This document shows positions 1-6,883 of a stretch of DNA of 30,295 nucleotides, piece after piece. The stretch comes from an uncultured Clostridia bacterium. GTDB taxonomy: Bacteria > Bacillota > Clostridia > Oscillospirales > Acutalibacteraceae. A model generated the notes under the pieces. That model did not search any database, was not told the origin of the DNA, and worked only from the letters and a program-made list of their open reading frames with translations. Every line of letters starts with the position of its first letter. Positions within the stretch are counted from its first letter, which is position 1. Location: the NCBI GenBank assembly GCA_946539105.1, contig CAMNHG010000007.1, forward strand, positions 1 to 30,295. The letters run 5' to 3'. Position numbers and translations under genes: made by a program.

Positions 1-28
1 CTTGTAGCGAGTTTTCCTTTATCTAATG

Positions 29-55
29 AAGCTGACTTTTACAGTCGGCTTTTTT
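29..55 (+). terminator. Intrinsic terminator of an upstream gene
   Basis: A 9-bp stem (29-37 with 43-51, one G-T pair) with a 5-base loop runs straight into a T tract. It probably ends a transcript that enters the window from the left, because no complete gene lies before it. Confidence 0.7.
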
Positions 56-167
56 GTTGCAAAATTTTTAAGAGGTGATTATTTTGTATGTAGACCCTAA
101 GCTTTACGCAGCCGAAGAATTAGCAAATGCCATTATCATAAAGCAGGTGGCTGATAACAGAAAAATT

Positions 168-233
168 GTCCAAGAAAACCTCCGCATTTTCTTGCGGAGG
201 TTTGTGGACAAGGCACGTTTTTTCTGGTATCAT
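168..233 (+). promoter_or_regulatory. Palindrome overlapping a promoter, copy A
   Basis: A long imperfect palindrome (168-209) has an outer GTCC/GGAC arm and an inner perfect 9-bp stem AACCTCCGC/GCGGAGGTT around an 8-base loop. Its right end forms the -35 box TGGACA (205-210), followed by a 17-base spacer and the -10 box TATCAT (228-233). The -10 box lies between TTTTTTCTG and CAGAAAAA, a second inverted repeat. The right half and the promoter recur at 12317-12362 with the same spacing, which supports a functional promoter. It would drive the cupin-sfsA pair. The palindrome could be a protein binding site or an RNA hairpin of read-through transcripts; the sequence does not decide. Confidence 0.6.
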
Positions 234-302
234 AATAACAGAAAAATCGTAATTCATGGAGGATATTATGCAGATTAATTTTACGATATTCAAGAACTTA
301 CG

Positions 303-596
303 ATGCCCGGAATTAACAACGGCACAGGACAGATGGCAGTAAGAATGTATAACAATGATTCCTATCGGATTATTCCGACAACAATCCATAAGGGAGGAAG
401 TATCGGTGTGCATCTGCAGGAATCCGGTGATGACTTGAATTATATTATCAGCGGAACAGGCAAAGCGTTTTGCGATGGTGTAGAGGAAGAACTGAAACCG
501 GGAGTCATGCATATCTGTCCGAAAGGATCGGAACATTCTATCGTCAATATTGGAGAGGAAGATCTGGTCATGCTGACCATCGTGGTGAAAAAATGA
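303..596 (+). CDS. Small cupin-domain protein, N-terminus frameshifted
   Basis: The protein is a single-domain cupin of about 100 residues with the conserved run IHKGGSIG, the segment QESGDDLNYIISGTG and a C-terminal HICPKGSEHSI, whose histidines are the usual metal ligands. Relatives are small metal-binding beta-barrel proteins of unknown substrate. The only good ribosome binding site (GGAGG, 258-262) serves an ATG at 268 in a different frame. That frame reads MQINF, and the cupin frame resumes with DIQELTMPGINNG near 285, so one base appears to be missing around 283. Either translation starts weakly at ATG 303 or the gene is a fresh frameshift mutant or a sequence error. The stop overlaps the sfsA start (ATGA), so the two genes are translationally coupled. 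Confidence 0.75.
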   Translation: MPGINNGTGQMAVRMYNNDSYRIIPTTIHKGGSIGVHLQESGDDLNYIISGTGKAFCDGVEEELKPGVMHICPKGSEHSIVNIGEEDLVMLTIVVKK

Positions 597-1318
597 GAAC
601 ATATTTATTTGAGAAACCTCTGATTAGAGGAACAATGATAAAACGGAAAAGCCAATTCACCGCTTTGGTGGATATAGACGGAGAAGAATTGATTGCTCAC
701 ATCCCGACGACAAATCGTATTGGAGACGTAGAGAATAAGAATCTGCCGTGTCTTTTATCTTTTCACGACAATCCGAAGCGCAAGCTGAAATACGATATTG
801 AGGCTGTGCTTCTTTCTGATGATGAAAACTGGGTAGGAATCAATCAAATACTTTCCAACAGGCTTGTAGAGTTCTTTTTCAATGAACACGAGCTGGACGA
901 AATCGCCTCTGATTTCGACAGCATTCAGCGAGAAGTGAAGCTGGGAATATCCAAACTGGATTTCAAAGTGGGAGATGCTTATTTGGAAGTAAAGACTCCG
1001 CTGACAACAATTAATGTAAAATACGGACAGAACATCAATACGCTTCCGCCTAAACCTTTTTCTTCAACGGACAGGATGGTAAAGCATCTTAGGGAACTTG
1101 CCAAATCGCTTCAAGATCATGAGAAAGCTGTGTTTCTGCAAGTATTTCAGTATCGTATTACAGAAAAGAAGGAACGACTCAGATCAACACACTATGAAGA
1201 GGTGTCACAAACATTCAAATATGCATCAAACGCAGGAGTTGAGTTTTGGGAAATCCAAATGGATTTCAGACCGAAAGGTGTCACGCTTTATAGCGTAAAC
1301 AGAAGCGCAGACTTATAA
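593..1318 (+). CDS. sfsA: SfsA family protein (DNA/RNA nuclease-like)
   Basis: This 241-residue protein matches the SfsA family (sugar fermentation stimulation protein). Family landmarks seen are IKRKSQFTALV near the N-terminus, HIPTTNRI, the KRKLKYDIE segment, WVGINQILSNRLV, then REVKLGISKLDFKVG followed by YLEVKTPL, and a late HLREL. The LDFxV...YLEVK pattern is the Asp / Glu-x-Lys core of a PD-(D/E)XK nuclease-like fold. In E. coli SfsA binds DNA and affects maltose gene expression; its exact activity is uncertain. I chose the ATG at 593, which overlaps the cupin stop, rather than an in-frame start at 470 that lies inside the cupin gene. It should be cotranscribed with the cupin from the promoter near 205-233. 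Confidence 0.88.
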   Translation: MRTYLFEKPLIRGTMIKRKSQFTALVDIDGEELIAHIPTTNRIGDVENKNLPCLLSFHDNPKRKLKYDIEAVLLSDDENWVGINQILSNRLVEFFFNEHELDEIASDFDSIQREVKLGISKLDFKVGDAYLEVKTPLTTINVKYGQNINTLPPKPFSSTDRMVKHLRELAKSLQDHEKAVFLQVFQYRITEKKERLRSTHYEEVSQTFKYASNAGVEFWEIQMDFRPKGVTLYSVNRSADL

Positions 1319-1356
1319 ATAACCGTTATTTCAAGAAAACAGTAGAGGTGACGGGC

Positions 1357-1478
1357 GTGAAGATTTACCCTTGAAAAAGCAAAGTAAAAAAGAACAGAAG
1401 AAACACCACGCTCGCAGCCGCCGTGATTGGAACGGCTTGAAGCCAACCACCAGAGTGGTTAAGAGCAAAAAGGTTTAA
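1357..1478 (+). pseudogene. Inactivated copy of the small basic ORF
   Basis: From TTG 1371 to TAA 1478 the sequence encodes a lysine/arginine-rich peptide that is nearly the same as residues 6-40 of the intact 40-residue protein at 12467 (shared KKxHARSRR and VVKSKKV). The expected beginning, GTG at 1357 reading K-I-Y-P, is out of frame by one missing base, so the start is lost. Identity continues past the stop for about 27 bases (to 1505), as in the other copies. Whether the TTG at 1371 is used is unclear, because no good ribosome binding site stands at the right distance. Confidence 0.55.
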
Positions 1479-1505
1479 GACAGAAAGAAATTGCAAAAGC
1501 CCGAT
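1425..1505 (+). repeat. Small-ORF repeat, copy 1 (shared core)
   Basis: This is the stretch shared by all three copies: 1425-1505, 2663-2742 and 12536-12616. It starts with GATTGGAACGG or a close variant, covers the C-terminal half of the small ORF, and extends past the stop into GACAGAAAGAAA and GCAAAAGCC. The copies are direct repeats, and each lies 20-55 bases before the next gene. Copy 1 and copy 2 bracket the chrA pair. Confidence 0.8.
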
Positions 1506-1557
1506 TATGAATAATAACATAAAACACAAGTTAAAGCTCTGTAGATGAAGTGAAAAA

Positions 1558-2115
1558 ATGAAGAGATTACCGAAAACGCTCAGTCTGTTTCTCACCTTTC
1601 TGAAAATCGGACTGTTTACCTTTGGCGGCGGTTACGCAATGATTCCGCTGATTCAGCGTGAGACCGTCGATCATAAAAAGTGGATAAGTGACAAGGATAT
1701 CCTTGATATTGTCGCAATCGCAGAATCAACGCCGGGACCAATCGCTATCAATGCGGCTACTTTTATCGGCTATCGCGTCGGCGGCTTTTGGGGAGCAATG
1801 GCGGCGACTGTCGGCGTGGTGCTGCCGTCATTTACTATCATCGCAGCGATTTCCTATGTCCTTGCGGCATTCCAAAATGTCGTCTGGATTCAGTACGCCT
1901 TTAACGGTATTCGAGCAGGCGTTTTGGCGTTAATCGTCAAAGCACTTTGGTCAATGTATAAGCAAAGTCCGAAAGGGATTTTTTCTTACCTGATTATGTT
2001 CGGCGCATTTGCCGTGACCGCGTTTTTACCTGTCAATGTCGTCTTTGTGATACTGTTCTGCGCTGCGGCGGGAATTGTGCAGGCGTTGATTATCGGCAGG
2101 AGGGACAAACGATGA
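1558..2115 (+). CDS. Chromate transporter family protein, first half-size subunit
   Basis: This 185-residue membrane protein belongs to the short-chain CHR (ChrA) family. It begins with the family signature FLKIGLFTFGGGYAMIPLI and carries the second motif AESTPGPIAINAATFIGYRVGG followed by hydrophobic segments; about five or six membrane spans are expected. Family members work as pairs encoded side by side, each half corresponding to one half of full-length ChrA; they export chromate or another oxyanion using the membrane potential. Its stop overlaps the start of the second subunit (ATGA, 2112-2115). The start at 1558 sits 53 bases after the repeat core and has only a weak ribosome binding site. 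The true substrate cannot be read from sequence. Confidence 0.88.
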   Translation: MKRLPKTLSLFLTFLKIGLFTFGGGYAMIPLIQRETVDHKKWISDKDILDIVAIAESTPGPIAINAATFIGYRVGGFWGAMAATVGVVLPSFTIIAAISYVLAAFQNVVWIQYAFNGIRAGVLALIVKALWSMYKQSPKGIFSYLIMFGAFAVTAFLPVNVVFVILFCAAAGIVQALIIGRRDKR

Positions 2116-2678
2116 TTTACTTTGATTTGTTCCTCACATTTCTGAAAATCGGGTTGTTCACGTTTGGCGGCGGTTATGCCATGCTGCCTATGATTCAGGA
2201 GGAAGTTGCGGCACATAGCTGGTTGAACCAAAGTGAGCTGATAGATTTTATAGCCGTAAGCGAGAGTACGCCGGGACCGTTTGCGGTAAATATCGCTACC
2301 TTTGTAGGCACACGAACCGGCGGCATATTCGGTGGCTTATGCGCAACATTTGGCGTGGTGCTGCCGTCATTTGTGATAATCCTGTTTGTAGCGCGGTTTT
2401 ATCAAAAATTCAAAAGCAGCAAGCTCGTCGCGGGTGCGATGAACGGCTTGAAACCGGCTGTAGTCGGGTTGATAGGGGCGGCACTGTTGTCGCTTTCGGT
2501 TACGGTATTTTTTCCGGCAGGACTGAACATGGCAGTTTTTAGTACGGCACAGTTTTACGTTTCGCTCGGTATTTTCGCTGTGGCGGTTGTGCTGGCGTTC
2601 AAAAAGCTCCATCCGATTCTTATCATTCTGCTGTCAGCCGTTATCGGAGTCATAGCCGGCATGATTGGAACGGCTTGA
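2112..2678 (+). CDS. Chromate transporter family protein, second half-size subunit
   Basis: This is the 188-residue partner of the preceding gene, with the same signatures: FLKIGLFTFGGGYAMLPMI near the N-terminus and SESTPGPFAVNIATFVGTRTGG about 40 residues later. A clear AGGAGGG (about 2098-2104) precedes the overlapping ATG. The last codons (ending GMIGTA) and the stop codon lie inside copy 2 of the small-ORF repeat, read in a different frame from the small ORF. The natural C-terminus therefore appears to have been replaced by a repeat-mediated join. The body of the protein looks intact, so function may be preserved. Confidence 0.88.
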   Translation: MIYFDLFLTFLKIGLFTFGGGYAMLPMIQEEVAAHSWLNQSELIDFIAVSESTPGPFAVNIATFVGTRTGGIFGGLCATFGVVLPSFVIILFVARFYQKFKSSKLVAGAMNGLKPAVVGLIGAALLSLSVTVFFPAGLNMAVFSTAQFYVSLGIFAVAVVLAFKKLHPILIILLSAVIGVIAGMIGTA

Positions 2679-2742
2679 AGCCGACAACCGGAGTGGTTAA
2701 GAGCAAAAAAGTTTAAGACAGGAAAAACTGCAAAAGCCGGAT
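2663..2742 (+). repeat. Small-ORF repeat, copy 2 (3' half only, fused to chrA)
   Basis: From 2663 the sequence is almost the same as the 3' half of the small ORF and its downstream tail in copies 1 and 3; the first 20 bases match copy 1 exactly. The 5' half is absent and is replaced by the chrA coding sequence. The abrupt start of similarity inside a gene points to recombination at the repeat. Confidence 0.8.
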
Positions 2743-2777
2743 TTTTAACGTGAATATGTGAAAAGGATTGTTGTATT

Positions 2778-3374
2778 ATGAAAACTGAGAGAGAAAAAAT
2801 GACAAATGCCGAGCCTTTTTTTACAAATGATCCCCAACTCATGGAGGATAAGAAAAACGCACGGATTTTATGCGCTCGATTTAACGATTCTCCCGAAGAT
2901 GAAACGCAGAGAAGGTCTATGCTGAAAGAGCTGTTGGGAGGTTGCGGAGAAAGCATCGCCGTAAAGCCGCCGTTTCACTGCGACTATGGATATAACATCT
3001 TTGTTGGCGATGATTTTTTCATGAACTTTGACTGCGTATTTCTTGACGCCGCGCCAATCAGAATCGGCGAGCACTGTATGATTGGACCGAAAACGTGCAT
3101 CTATGCAATCGGTCATCCTCTGGACGCTGAAGGAAGAAGAAATAAAATTGGTATTCCAAAGCCGGTCAACATCGGCGATAACGTTTGGATTGGCGGAGGG
3201 GTAACGATACTTCCGGGCGTTACTATCGGAGATAACACAGTTATTGCTGCCGCTTCCGTTGTGACAAAATCGTTTCCCGATAATGTAGTAATTGCCGGGA
3301 ATCCGGCACGGATTATTAAATATCTGAAAGAAAACAACGAGCAAGACAACACGGTAAGATATGAGGAAACATAA
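2778..3374 (+). CDS. Maltose/galactoside O-acetyltransferase-like protein (hexapeptide repeat)
   Basis: This is a 198-residue left-handed beta-helix acyltransferase of the Maa/LacA/NodL group. An N-terminal Maa-type segment (around residues 10-60) is followed by hexapeptide-repeat turns such as IRIGEHCMIGP, VNIGDNVWIGGGVTILPG and VTIGDNTVIAAASVVT, and it ends with the family hallmark VIAGNPARII. The catalytic histidine is probably in YAIGHPLD. Relatives transfer acetyl from acetyl-CoA to sugars or other small hydroxyl compounds in the cytoplasm. It follows copy 2 of the small-ORF repeat, and its TAA overlaps the start of a 27-codon ORF (TAATG). A second ATG at 2799 is possible; 2778 gives the fuller Maa domain. 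Confidence 0.88.
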   Translation: MKTEREKMTNAEPFFTNDPQLMEDKKNARILCARFNDSPEDETQRRSMLKELLGGCGESIAVKPPFHCDYGYNIFVGDDFFMNFDCVFLDAAPIRIGEHCMIGPKTCIYAIGHPLDAEGRRNKIGIPKPVNIGDNVWIGGGVTILPGVTIGDNTVIAAASVVTKSFPDNVVIAGNPARIIKYLKENNEQDNTVRYEET

Positions 3375-3457
3375 TGAGTATATTCAATAAGAAGTACAAG
3401 GTTCCCTTTAATAATTATGAAAAGTATGGTATAATGCATACGGCTGTGAAGCGATGA
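3374..3457 (+). CDS. Short ORF beginning MSIFNKKYKV, probable gene remnant
   Basis: The ATG overlaps the acetyltransferase stop as TAATG and encodes 27 residues. The opening MSIFNKKYKV resembles the opening MKMFGKKYKV of the ORF at 13089, which also overlaps the end of an acetyltransferase gene. From memory, a larger clostridial family of small proteins begins M(L)FGKKYKVDY and runs to about 80 residues, so this looks like a remnant truncated after its first dozen residues. Expression as a peptide is possible through coupling. Confidence 0.4.
   Translation: MSIFNKKYKVPFNNYEKYGIMHTAVKR
3427..3435 (+). promoter_or_regulatory. Extended -10 promoter for the HAD-kinase-gtrA operon
   Basis: TGGTATAAT is a perfect extended -10 element, with TATAAT at 3430-3435. 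The -35 region is poor (TTTAAT-like at about 3407), as is common with extended -10 promoters. It lies about 110 bases before the HAD gene start and inside the short ORF. Confidence 0.6.
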
Positions 3458-3545
3458 CAAGGAAGTATACATATGGAAATTCTCTTTACCTTATGTTGAG
3501 ATATTAGTCTGAAACATTTTACTCTGTTTGCAAGGAGAAAAAGCA

Positions 3546-4181
3546 ATGAATGTTTATGATTTTGACGGAACGATTTACTATAAAGATTGCACGACTGACT
3601 TTGGAATCTGGTGTATGCTTCGCCATCCAAAGCTGTTGTTTACCTATTTTCCAAAGGCGATCAAGTACCTGATTCAATACAAAAGAGGCAAGGTTCCCAA
3701 CTGCCTGATGCAGCGCAAGGTTTTCAGCTACCTGACGATGATTGATGATTTTGACGTGCAGATTAAACGGTACTGGGATAAAAATGAAAAGAAAATATCG
3801 GCGTGGTATCTTGCACAGAAAAAGCCCGACGACCTTATTATCAGTGCTTCACCGCTGTGTATTATCGAGCCGATTGCCAAGCGGCTTGGCGTGCGCTGTA
3901 TCGCGTCGGAATATGATCTTGAGTTCGGTGTATTTACAAATAACCTGATGTACGCAAAGGAAAAAGCAAGGTATATTATTGACCACGACTTTCCGAAAAT
4001 TGATAACTTTTACTCCGATTCACTTGCCGATACGCCGCTTGCCTTGTGTTCCGAAAAAGCCTATCTTGTAACTAATCACGCTACCACACTGACAGACTGG
4101 CCTGATCTCGACGAGAAAACCATGAAAAAGGTGAAAAAGAAAATAAACACCGGTTGGAAGATTCATCTCAGAGAGGAATAA
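3546..4181 (+). CDS. HAD-superfamily phosphatase (HAD-IB, SerB-like)
   Basis: This 211-residue haloacid dehalogenase-type hydrolase has motif I as YDFDGTIYYKDCT at the N-terminus (the first Asp is the nucleophile, the second the acid/base), motif II as IISASPLC, and a motif III/IV region around FYSDSLADTPL. The overall plan resembles phosphoserine phosphatase-like HAD-IB enzymes, several of which act on lipid or sugar phosphates. I chose the ATG at 3546, preceded by CAAGGAG (3531-3537), over an in-frame earlier start. The next gene starts immediately after its stop. Operon linkage to a sugar kinase and a GtrA protein hints at a sugar- or lipid-phosphate substrate, but that is inference. Confidence 0.83.
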   Translation: MNVYDFDGTIYYKDCTTDFGIWCMLRHPKLLFTYFPKAIKYLIQYKRGKVPNCLMQRKVFSYLTMIDDFDVQIKRYWDKNEKKISAWYLAQKKPDDLIISASPLCIIEPIAKRLGVRCIASEYDLEFGVFTNNLMYAKEKARYIIDHDFPKIDNFYSDSLADTPLALCSEKAYLVTNHATTLTDWPDLDEKTMKKVKKKINTGWKIHLREE

Positions 4182-5777
4182 GTGATGTATGTTATTATAT
4201 ATGATTTCGGCACCAGCAGCTTAAAAACCTGTCTGTTTTATATTGACGCTGAAATCCGGCTTATTGCAAGCTCTGCCGCGTCCTATCATCTGTATATTCT
4301 TGAAAACGGCGGGGCTGAACAGGACACGGAGGAATGGTGGCAGGCTGTGTGTCAAACAACAAAGGAGCTGTTTGAACAGACAGATGTAACGCCTTCGGAG
4401 GTATCGGGACTGGCTTTCTGCGCACAGATGCAGGGCGTTGTGCTGGTTGATGAAAACGGAAAAGCACTTCGACGTCCGATGAGCTATATGGATCAGCGCG
4501 GCGTGAATGAGTTTAAGGCGTGTATGGGAAAGGGACTCATTAAGGTGTCCGGCTGCAGTTTGTATAAGCTGCTCAGAAACCTGCGCGTCAATTATGCCGG
4601 CTCCACCAGCGTCAAGGATCCTGTCTGGAAATACAAGTGGGTGGAGAATCATGAACCGGAGGTTTTTTCAAAGGTCTGTAAATGGCTTGACGTAAACGAC
4701 TATCTTGTATCGCGCTGTACCGGTAAAATCATCCGGACGGCGGACTCCGCTTTTGCTACCTTTCTGTATGACACGCGCAAGGGCAGGGAAGGCTGGAACA
4801 AGGGTCTTGTCAAGATGTACAAGGTCAAGCCCGAGCATCTGGCGACGATTATCAACTGTACGGATCAGGTCGGCGGACTGACGGAAAAAGCCGCCGCCGA
4901 TCTGGGGCTGAAAGCAGGAACGCCTGTTTTCGGAGGCGGCGGAGATACCACATTTGTGAACATCGGCGCAGGCTGCACCAAGCCGGGCGACACGCATATT
5001 TATGTCGGCACATCCGGCTGGGTATCGACGTTCCTTGACTGTCAGACGGTGGATATTAATGCAATGATAACCGGCGTGCTGTCCGCAAAGCACGGATACT
5101 TCAATTATTACGCCGAGCTGGAAACAGCCGGAAAGTGCTTTGAATGGGTAATGCATCACCTTGCGCTGGATGAAATAGATATCTATATCAGGAAGTCAAA
5201 GGTGACGGATAGCGTCGAAAACAAATTCAAAAGCCTTTACGACTACCTTTCCTCCGAGGTCAGCAAGGTTCCGGCAGGCGCGAACGGCGTTATTTTTACG
5301 CCGTGGCTTCACGGCAACCGCTGTCCGTTTGAGGATTCCAAGGCGGCGGGTATGTTTTTTAACATCAAGCTTGAAACAGGAAAGCGGGAACTCATACGCG
5401 CGGTTCTGGAGGGCATTTGCTATCATCTGCGGTGGCTGCTCGAATGTGAAGCGAAAAAGGTAAAAACCTCTGATACCATACGTTTTGTCGGCGGCGGCTC
5501 CCTGTCGCCCGTTACCTGCCAAATGTTGGCGGATATTACCTGCCGCACGATTGAAACCGTCGGCAACGCGCAGGAGGTCGGCGCGATCGGCACCGCTCTG
5601 GTGGTTGCGGCCGGCATCAAAAAGACGGATGTACTCGAGCTCTCTCAGCAGCTGATTCAGCCAAACCGCTCCTATCATCCGAATCCTGCAAACAAAGAGG
5701 TGTATGAGCGCAATTACCGCGTTTTCAAAAAGCTATACAAGTCGAATGCTGCCGGCTTTAAGGACTTGAACACCTGA
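4182..5777 (+). CDS. FGGY-family carbohydrate kinase (xylulokinase-like)
   Basis: This 531-residue kinase has the ASKHA/FGGY layout. The phosphate-1 loop is YDFGTSSLKTCLF at the N-terminus, CAQMQGVVLVDENG is the usual CGQMHG-type substrate segment, and YMDQRG follows. The second domain has FGGGGDTTFVNIGAG, HIYVGTSGW, FTPWLHGNRCPFED and the adenosine motif FVGGGSLSPVTCQMLAD. It is most like xylulokinase, which phosphorylates D-xylulose with ATP, but no xylose isomerase lies nearby and the family covers many sugars and polyols. The start is GTG 4182 or ATG 4185, directly after the HAD stop, with GAGAGGAA just upstream. Confidence 0.88.
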   Translation: MMYVIIYDFGTSSLKTCLFYIDAEIRLIASSAASYHLYILENGGAEQDTEEWWQAVCQTTKELFEQTDVTPSEVSGLAFCAQMQGVVLVDENGKALRRPMSYMDQRGVNEFKACMGKGLIKVSGCSLYKLLRNLRVNYAGSTSVKDPVWKYKWVENHEPEVFSKVCKWLDVNDYLVSRCTGKIIRTADSAFATFLYDTRKGREGWNKGLVKMYKVKPEHLATIINCTDQVGGLTEKAAADLGLKAGTPVFGGGGDTTFVNIGAGCTKPGDTHIYVGTSGWVSTFLDCQTVDINAMITGVLSAKHGYFNYYAELETAGKCFEWVMHHLALDEIDIYIRKSKVTDSVENKFKSLYDYLSSEVSKVPAGANGVIFTPWLHGNRCPFEDSKAAGMFFNIKLETGKRELIRAVLEGICYHLRWLLECEAKKVKTSDTIRFVGGGSLSPVTCQMLADITCRTIETVGNAQEVGAIGTALVVAAGIKKTDVLELSQQLIQPNRSYHPNPANKEVYERNYRVFKKLYKSNAAGFKDLNT

Positions 5778-5795
5778 ACACGGAGGGACGTCAAT

Positions 5796-6248
5796 TTGAA
5801 AAATCGGAAGGAAATATCCCGTGGGATTAAATTCGCGCTTTTCTCGGTTTCCGCCGGGGTGATTGAGTTTGCCGCGTTTGCGCTGCTTGACGGCTTTACG
5901 CCATGGCCTTACTGGCCGAAATATCTGATTGCGCTTGTCCTGTCTGTTCTTTGGAATTTTACATTAAACAGACGGTTCACATTCCGTTCCGCCGGAAACG
6001 TGCCGGTTGCCATGCTGAAGGTCGCGCTCTTTTACGCGGTATTCACGCCGCTCTCCACTATTTTGGGAAACTTTTTGGCGGAGAGCTGCGGATGGAACGA
6101 TATACTTGTCACGATTTTGAATATGGTGTGCAATCTGGTGCTGGAATACTTGTACGACCGGTTTTTCGTTTTCGGAAAAACGCTTGATACCATTAACAAA
6201 CCGTCCAAGCATAAAAAACAACAGCATAAATCTAATACTATTCTCTAA
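5796..6248 (+). CDS. GtrA-family membrane protein
   Basis: This is a 150-residue protein with four predicted membrane spans and the GtrA/DPMS pattern: FALFSVSAGVIEFAAFALL in the first span, WNFTLNRRFTF after the second, and NMVCNLVLEYLYDRFFVF at the end of the fourth. GtrA proteins are thought to help flip or position undecaprenyl-linked sugars, or to partner with membrane glycosyltransferases, and are often found with sugar-modifying enzymes. Translation starts at TTG 5796, served by GGAGGG (5782-5787), 18 bases after the kinase stop. The tail is basic and hydrophilic (KPSKHKKQQHK). Confidence 0.85.
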   Translation: MKNRKEISRGIKFALFSVSAGVIEFAAFALLDGFTPWPYWPKYLIALVLSVLWNFTLNRRFTFRSAGNVPVAMLKVALFYAVFTPLSTILGNFLAESCGWNDILVTILNMVCNLVLEYLYDRFFVFGKTLDTINKPSKHKKQQHKSNTIL

Positions 6249-6273
6249 TAAAATCCTTTAACATTTGCCGTGT

Positions 6274-6351
6274 AAAATTTCGCATAACTGCGTTGTCGTC
6301 CTCGGAATCCGTCAGGATTCCTGCGTCCTCCGCCTTGTTCTGCGGAATTTT
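6274..6351 (+). repeat. Hairpin-forming repeat after the gtrA operon
   Basis: The ends AAAATTTCGCA (6274-6284) and TGCGGAATTTT (6341-6351) are inverted repeats with one mismatch, and inside them GGAATCC (6304-6310) pairs with GGATTCC (6315-6321). The stretch is GC-rich in an AT-rich gap and does not code. It looks like a dispersed palindromic repeat; as RNA it would fold into a branched hairpin at the end of the gtrA message. Confidence 0.5.
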
Positions 6352-6399
6352 CTATCGACATCTGTTTTAAAGTCTTTTATCAAAGAATAGTATAAATAA

Positions 6400-6495
6400 G
6401 GGAACCTCTAATCATTCCCGGCTGCACATAAGCGCGCAATCTTCATGTCATAAATCTTTCGCATTTCTGCACGACATTGCATTTTTAGAGGTTTA
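6400..6495 (+). repeat. MITE-like element with terminal inverted repeats
   Basis: AACCTCTAA (6403-6411) and TTAGAGGTT (6485-6493) form perfect 9-bp terminal inverted repeats around about 73 bases of noncoding sequence. The size and structure suit a miniature inverted-repeat element. I see no second full copy in the window. Confidence 0.5.
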
Positions 6496-6499
6496 GATT

Positions 6500-6714
6500 A
6501 TGGCTGTTGAAATCGTGCTGGTTACAGATGATACAGAATAGCAGACATCATTTTCACGAGTAATTAAAGAGTATCCGGATTTACACGAAGATCAATTTAT
6601 AGTAGTTATGATAATGTGGATATAAAAGAGATATCACATATACACTGTGCGGTTGTCGATATTGATTTGGCGACATCTTGTAAACAATCATGTTTAGGAT
6701 ACTATATAATATAG
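6500..6714 (+). pseudogene. Decayed gene, possibly a receiver-domain protein
   Basis: ATG 6500 opens MAVEIVLVTDDTE and stops at an in-frame TAG (6539-6541). The same frame goes on as SFSRVIKEYPDLHEDQ, and after a further frame change near 6598 reads YSSYDNVDIKEISHIHC and AVVDIDLATSCK. Read across the breaks, this resembles the start of a response-regulator-like domain (VTDD near strand 1, VVDID near strand 3), but the match is weak. It is non-functional as it stands. The gap 6249-6883 otherwise holds the two repeats before it and the tRNA fragment after it. Confidence 0.4.
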
Positions 6715-6818
6715 ATAAAAGGAAATACCAATTATCTATAGTAGCGAAATGAATTAGTGCTCACAAACTTGTCCAACAATCACTTGGATAACACACTCGG
6801 GTGTTGAGTGTGACAGTA

Positions 6819-6875
6819 CGGAGAGCGCGTGACTGTTAATCATGATGTCACTGGTTCGAGTTCCAGTCGAGCAGG
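6819..6875 (+). tRNA. tRNA-Asn(GTT) 3' fragment
   Basis: The anticodon arm is complete: a 5-bp stem (CGTGA/TCATG) around the loop CTGTTAA, with anticodon GTT at 6835-6837. A variable loop and a T arm (CTGG, TTCGAGTT, CCAG) follow, then the acceptor 3' strand CGAGCAG. No matching 5' acceptor strand (CTGCTCG) or D-arm 5' half exists upstream; that position holds an unrelated hairpin (6793-6811). The T loop has eight bases rather than seven. This is not a working tRNA. A 3' tRNA fragment is what site-specific integration into a tRNA gene leaves at one end of an element. Confidence 0.55.
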
Positions 6876-6883
6876 GCGTTTTT

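Noticed and set aside
75..278. 67-codon plus-strand ORF with a GAGGTG nearby
   Set aside because: It runs through the palindrome and promoter of copy A and matches no family I know; the part before 165 could be a gene relic but cannot be supported.
120..602. Long minus-strand frame opposite the cupin gene
   Set aside because: It is antisense to a recognisable cupin, has no ribosome site, and its composition is that of a shadow frame.
6780..6880. Complete tRNA-Asn gene
   Set aside because: The 5' acceptor strand and the D-arm 5' half cannot be found, and the T loop has an extra base.
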